Below are positions 60,972-64,000 of a stretch of DNA of 64,000 bases, one piece after another. The stretch comes from Burkholderiales bacterium (GTDB lineage Bacteria > Pseudomonadota > Gammaproteobacteria > Burkholderiales > Burkholderiaceae_C). Numbering within the stretch: the first letter of the stretch is position 1; every line of letters begins with the position of its first letter. The stretch lies in assembly GCA_019509985.1 (NCBI GenBank), contig JAEKLF010000036.1, positions 3,517 to 67,516 of the forward strand, in the 5' to 3' direction. The notes under the pieces were generated by a model. It had not been told where the DNA came from and did no database searches. It saw only the letters and a program-made list of their open reading frames with translations. The position numbers were made by a program, and so were the translations under genes.

Positions 60972-61887
60972 TTCCGATCAGTCCCTGCTGCGCCAGGCCG
61001 CCGCTGCTGCGGCCGGCGGCCAGCAGTATCCGGCCGGCACGCTCTACCTCGTCGCGACACCCATCGGCAATCTTGCCGACCTGAGCCTGCGTGCCATCCA
61101 CCTGCTGGGTCTGGCCGACGCGCTGGCCTGCGAGGACACGCGCCAGGGTGGCGGCCTGCTGCGCCACCTGGGCCTGCACAAGCCGTTGATCGCGCTGCAT
61201 CAGCACAACGAGCGCGAGGCCAGCGGCAACGTGATTGCGCGCCTGGCCGCTGGCGAGCGGGTGGCCTACGCGTCGGACGCCGGCACGCCGGCCATCTCCG
61301 ACCCCGGCGCCGTGCTCGTTCAGGAAGTCGTGAAGGCCGGCTACCGCGTGCTGCCGCTGCCGGGGCCCAGCAGCGCCGTGACGGCCCTCAGCGTCGCCGG
61401 CGACACGGCGGCCACGGCATTCGCCTTCGCCGGCTTTCTGCCGACCAAGGCCGGTGAGCGCCGCACGGCCTTGCAGGTGCTGCTGGCGGTGGACGGCCAG
61501 AGCCAGGTCGTCTTCGAGGCGCCGCATCGCATCGAGGACTTGCTCGCCTTGCTGGCCGAGCTGGCGCCCGAGCGCCGGGTGACCGTCTGCCGCGAGCTGA
61601 CCAAGCAGTTCGAGACCGTGCACACGGCCGAGGCGGCGGCGTTGCCGGCCTGGCTGGCGGCCGATGCACAGCGCCAACGCGGCGAGTTCGTCCTCGTGCT
61701 GCATGCCCGCGCGCCGGTGGTGATGGCGGACGACGCACTGCCGGCCGAGGCCCAGCGTGTGCTGGCCCTGCTCGCGGCCGAGCTGCCGCTGAAGCAGGCC
61801 GTGGCGCTGGCCGCCCAGATCAGCGGCGCGCCGCGCAACCGGCTCTACGACGCGGGCCTGGCCCTCAAGCGCGGCGGCGACGAATGA
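60931..61887 (+). CDS. rsmI: 16S rRNA (cytidine1402-2'-O)-methyltransferase RsmI
   Basis: 318 residues from the GTG at 60931; a TTG at 60958 is another possible start that would reduce overlap with yraN. LYLVATPIGNLADLSLRA, CEDTRQGGGLLRH, AYASDAGTPAISDPG and LPLPGPSSAVTAL are all RsmI signatures. It methylates the ribosomal decoding centre. The 3' end overlaps the convergent PEP-CTERM gene by 23 bp. Confidence 0.95.
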   Translation: MSGFDREPQLNIAISDQSLLRQAAAAAAGGQQYPAGTLYLVATPIGNLADLSLRAIHLLGLADALACEDTRQGGGLLRHLGLHKPLIALHQHNEREASGNVIARLAAGERVAYASDAGTPAISDPGAVLVQEVVKAGYRVLPLPGPSSAVTALSVAGDTAATAFAFAGFLPTKAGERRTALQVLLAVDGQSQVVFEAPHRIEDLLALLAELAPERRVTVCRELTKQFETVHTAEAAALPAWLAADAQRQRGEFVLVLHARAPVVMADDALPAEAQRVLALLAAELPLKQAVALAAQISGAPRNRLYDAGLALKRGGDE

Positions 61888-63055
61888 AGAGGCCCAGGGC
61901 CGCCAGGCCCGCGGCCATCAGCGCTGCCGACGCGGGCTCGGGTACGGCGCCGGCCAGCAGGTAGATGTGGCCGTCGATGCCGACGGCATAGAGCGCGCCG
62001 TTGCCGCCCTCGCCGAAGCTGGTCAGCGTCGAGCCGCCGAAGGGCGTGGCCAGCTCGGTCACGCTGCCCAGGGTGCCGCCGCTCTGCTGCAGGCTCCAGA
62101 TGCGGCCCGACAGGAAGTCGCCGAACACATAGCGCCCCTGCAGGCTGGCGTCCGCGCCGCCGCGGTAGACATAGCCGCCGATGACGGTGCCGCCGACGTC
62201 GCGGCCGTAGTCGTAGAGCGGGTTGGTCAGGTTGGGTGGCGTCGGGTCGCTGATGCCGGGCGTGGCCACGCTGCCCTCGCGCACACGCCAGCCGTAGTTG
62301 GCGCCACGGCCCGTGCCGAGCAGGGCCAGGTCGACCTCCTCGCGCGTGCTCTGGCCGACGTCGCCGATCCACAGGTCGCCCGTCTGGCGGTCGAAGCTGT
62401 TGCGGTAGGGGTTGCGCAGGCCGTAGGCCCAGATCTCGTCGTTCCCCGCCACGCCGACGAAGGGATTGTTCCCCGGCACCGTGTAGCCGCCCGCGGCCTG
62501 CGGCGTGATGCGCAGCAGCTTGCCGAGGTTGCTGTTCAGGTTCTGTGCGTTGTTGTCGGGGTCGTTGCCGCTGCCGCCGTCGCCGGTGGCGATGTAGAGG
62601 TTGCCCGGATCGTTGGCGCTGAAACCAATCCAGCCGGCCTTGTGGTTGTTGCGCCCGGCCGGCTGGGCCACCGTGATGACGGTGTGCGCGCTGCCCAGGT
62701 CCACCGTGCCCGAGGCGTTGACGGTGTAGCTTGCGACGACGGTGTTCAGCGTCGTCTTGTCGATGTAGTCGACGTAGAAGCGGCCATTGCTTGAGAAGCT
62801 CGGGTCGAAGGCCAGGCCCAGCAGGCCGCGCTCGCCGTTGGTGTCGACCTGGGATGAAATGTCCAGCCAGGTGGACACGCTGGAGCCCTGCTGCGTCTTG
62901 ATGAGGCCGCCCTTCTCGACGACGAAGAGGCGGCTGTCACCCAGCGGCGCCGTGAGAAAGACGGGCTGGCTGTAGCCGGAGCCGACCTGGGTGTAGGCGA
63001 GGGCGGGGCCGGCGGCGGCCAGCGCGACAGCGGCGAGCGAGAAGAAAAGCTTCAT
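61865..63055 (-). CDS. PEP-CTERM-tagged sugar dehydrogenase-like beta-propeller
   Basis: 396 residues with a signal peptide (ending ALA-YT). LFVVEKGGLI, GERGLLGLAFDPSF, GWIGFSANDPGNLYIATGDGG and NPYRNSFDRQTGDLWIGDVGQ fit the glucose/sorbosone dehydrogenase propeller that can use PQQ. The C-terminus VPEPASAALMAAGLAALGLF then RRRR is a PEP-CTERM sorting tag for the exosortase pathway. An exosortase should be encoded elsewhere. Confidence 0.9.
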   Translation of the reverse strand: MKLFFSLAAVALAAAGPALAYTQVGSGYSQPVFLTAPLGDSRLFVVEKGGLIKTQQGSSVSTWLDISSQVDTNGERGLLGLAFDPSFSSNGRFYVDYIDKTTLNTVVASYTVNASGTVDLGSAHTVITVAQPAGRNNHKAGWIGFSANDPGNLYIATGDGGSGNDPDNNAQNLNSNLGKLLRITPQAAGGYTVPGNNPFVGVAGNDEIWAYGLRNPYRNSFDRQTGDLWIGDVGQSTREEVDLALLGTGRGANYGWRVREGSVATPGISDPTPPNLTNPLYDYGRDVGGTVIGGYVYRGGADASLQGRYVFGDFLSGRIWSLQQSGGTLGSVTELATPFGGSTLTSFGEGGNGALYAVGIDGHIYLLAGAVPEPASAALMAAGLAALGLFIRRRRA

Positions 63056-63165
63056 GCGGCGCTCCGGGTTCCGTGAAGGACGGATGCGCCGCATGCTTGC
63101 GGGGGGCAACCCCGCCGGCCATCCCTAGCAGGCCGCTGCCAGGAACGGAATTGTTAGCGAACGTG

Positions 63166-63519
63166 TCAGCCCGGGGCGCTGGCGGCGCGGGCGTTGTGGC
63201 GCTTGCGATGGATGTCGCGGCTGGTGCCGTCCTGCATGGCGGCGAGGCGGCGGCGCTCCTTGGCCGTCACGGTGCCGTCGGACTTGGCCTTGGCTTCGGC
63301 GTTGTCGACACGGCCCTGCTCCTTTTCCAGGCGCTGGGTTTCCTTGGCCGTCAGGCTGCCGTTGCTGGCGCCCTGGGCGATGCGGGCTTGCTGGTTGGCT
63401 TCGCGCTGGTCGATGCGCGGCGTGTTGGTGCCGGGGACGGAGGCTGCAGGCACCTGGGCGAAGGCGCTCGCGCTGGCCAGGGTCAACAGGGCAATCAGGG
63501 CTTGGTGAGAGGTCTTCAT
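63166..63519 (-). CDS. Exported small protein with EF-hand-like repeats
   Basis: 117 residues with a signal peptide (ending AFA-QV). Two similar units, ASNGSLTAKETQRLEKEQGR and KSDGTVTAKERRRLAAMQD, are spaced like a degenerate EF-hand pair. Arg/His-rich C-terminal tail. Calcium binding is doubtful because several acidic ligands are missing. Function unknown. Upstream 136 bp is shared with the divergent tldD gene. Confidence 0.7.
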   Translation of the reverse strand: MKTSHQALIALLTLASASAFAQVPAASVPGTNTPRIDQREANQQARIAQGASNGSLTAKETQRLEKEQGRVDNAEAKAKSDGTVTAKERRRLAAMQDGTSRDIHRKRHNARAASAPG

Positions 63520-63655
63520 CGGCTGCTCCTTGAGGGGTGTTGGGTTGCAGGGCCCGTCCACAACGAGGCCGGGGCGCGGGCGGCGGACAGGCTCGCGGTA
63601 AAGAAGGATGTCCATGTCTTGCAATCCCTGACGCGCAGCTTCCTAGAATCGGCCC

Positions 63656-64000
63656 ATGATCGCCGTCGAACCCACACTGGCCCGCCTGGCCACCGCCCGC
63701 TCGCAACTGCTGGAGCCCTTCGGCCTGACCGAGGCCTCGCTCACGCAGGCCTTGCGCTTCATCACCGAGCACCGCGTCGATGACGCTGACCTCTACTTCC
63801 AGACCACGCGCGCCGAGGGGTGGAGCCTGGAGGAGGGCATCGTCAAGAGCGGGTCTTTCAGCATCGACCAGGGCGTCGGCGTGCGCGCTGTGGCCGGCGA
63901 GAAGACGGCGTTCGCCTACTCCGACGACATCTCGCTGGAGTCGCTGCTGGACGCCGCCCGCACGGTGCGCACGATTGCCGCGGCCGGCCAGAGCAAGAAG
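63656..64000 (+). CDS. tldD: Metalloprotease TldD, N-terminal part (cut by window)
   Basis: 115 codons from the ATG at 63656, open to the end of the window. EASLTQALRFITEHRVDDADLYFQ, SLEEGIVKSGSFSIDQGVGVRAVAGEKTAFAYSDDIS is the typical TldD N-terminus. With TldE (PmbA) it forms a zinc protease that trims peptides. The catalytic HExxxH part lies outside the window. Confidence 0.93.
   Translation, partial: MIAVEPTLARLATARSQLLEPFGLTEASLTQALRFITEHRVDDADLYFQTTRAEGWSLEEGIVKSGSFSIDQGVGVRAVAGEKTAFAYSDDISLESLLDAARTVRTIAAAGQSKK

Noticed and set aside
1-64000. CRISPR array
   Set aside because: No regularly spaced direct repeats of 23-47 bp were seen, and no cas genes.

Overview
The window reads as GC-rich chromosomal DNA from a beta-proteobacterium of the order Burkholderiales. 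Pointers are the pilT/pilU pair beside yggS, the rsmI | yraN-diaA-BON-lipoprotein cluster, CheZ, a PEP-CTERM-tagged protein and very high third-position GC. A Roseateles/Rubrivivax-type genus is a guess. Two different kinds of DNA meet near base 22,842.

Bases 1-22,842 are the right-hand part of an integrated accessory element whose left end lies outside the window. The right boundary is the 3' half of a CAU-anticodon tRNA gene (22,798-22,842) next to short direct repeats and a P4-type integrase. From left to right the element carries: a partial hypothetical gene; an exported NlpC/P60-like protein; two small plasmid-type genes; a second tyrosine recombinase; a tightly packed defence operon (3,635-13,688); an S1/P1 nuclease remnant; an Mrr-like nuclease on the minus strand; an OLD-family ATPase-TOPRIM nuclease; a lone MazE-like regulator; and a replication module (gene II/X-type Rep plus a RepA-like protein that has lost its P-loop).

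The defence operon is the most interesting part. Six genes follow each other with 4-8 bp overlaps or gaps of 4-49 bp: an MmeI-like adenine methyltransferase without a nuclease motif, a single-HKD PLD-family protein, an SF2 helicase, a GIY-YIG (T5orf172-type) protein, a DUF4365-APAZ effector and a catalytically dead short Argonaute. The last two match the SPARDA short-Argonaute system. They sit 4 bp behind a modification/helicase/nuclease cassette, as if the two were transcribed together. The specificity half of the methyltransferase and the whole PLD gene are much AT-richer than their neighbours, which suggests a swapped specificity cassette.

Bases 22,843-64,000 are ordinary chromosome: a KaiC-like ATPase with a hybrid kinase, a YciO-type protein, an SbmA-like ABC exporter, gamma-glutamyltransferase, alkaline phosphatase, two MFS exporters, CheZ, MtfA, an S9 peptidase, duplicated small lipoproteins, lipid-metabolism genes (thiolase, acyl-CoA dehydrogenase, WS/DGAT) with an ECF42-type sigma factor and its YCII partner, RbgA, a chemoreceptor behind a sigma-28-like promoter, multihaem cytochromes, PilT/PilU, the rsmI/yraN cluster and the start of tldD. 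Two copies of a roughly 140-bp intergenic repeat and one complex inverted repeat lie between these genes.
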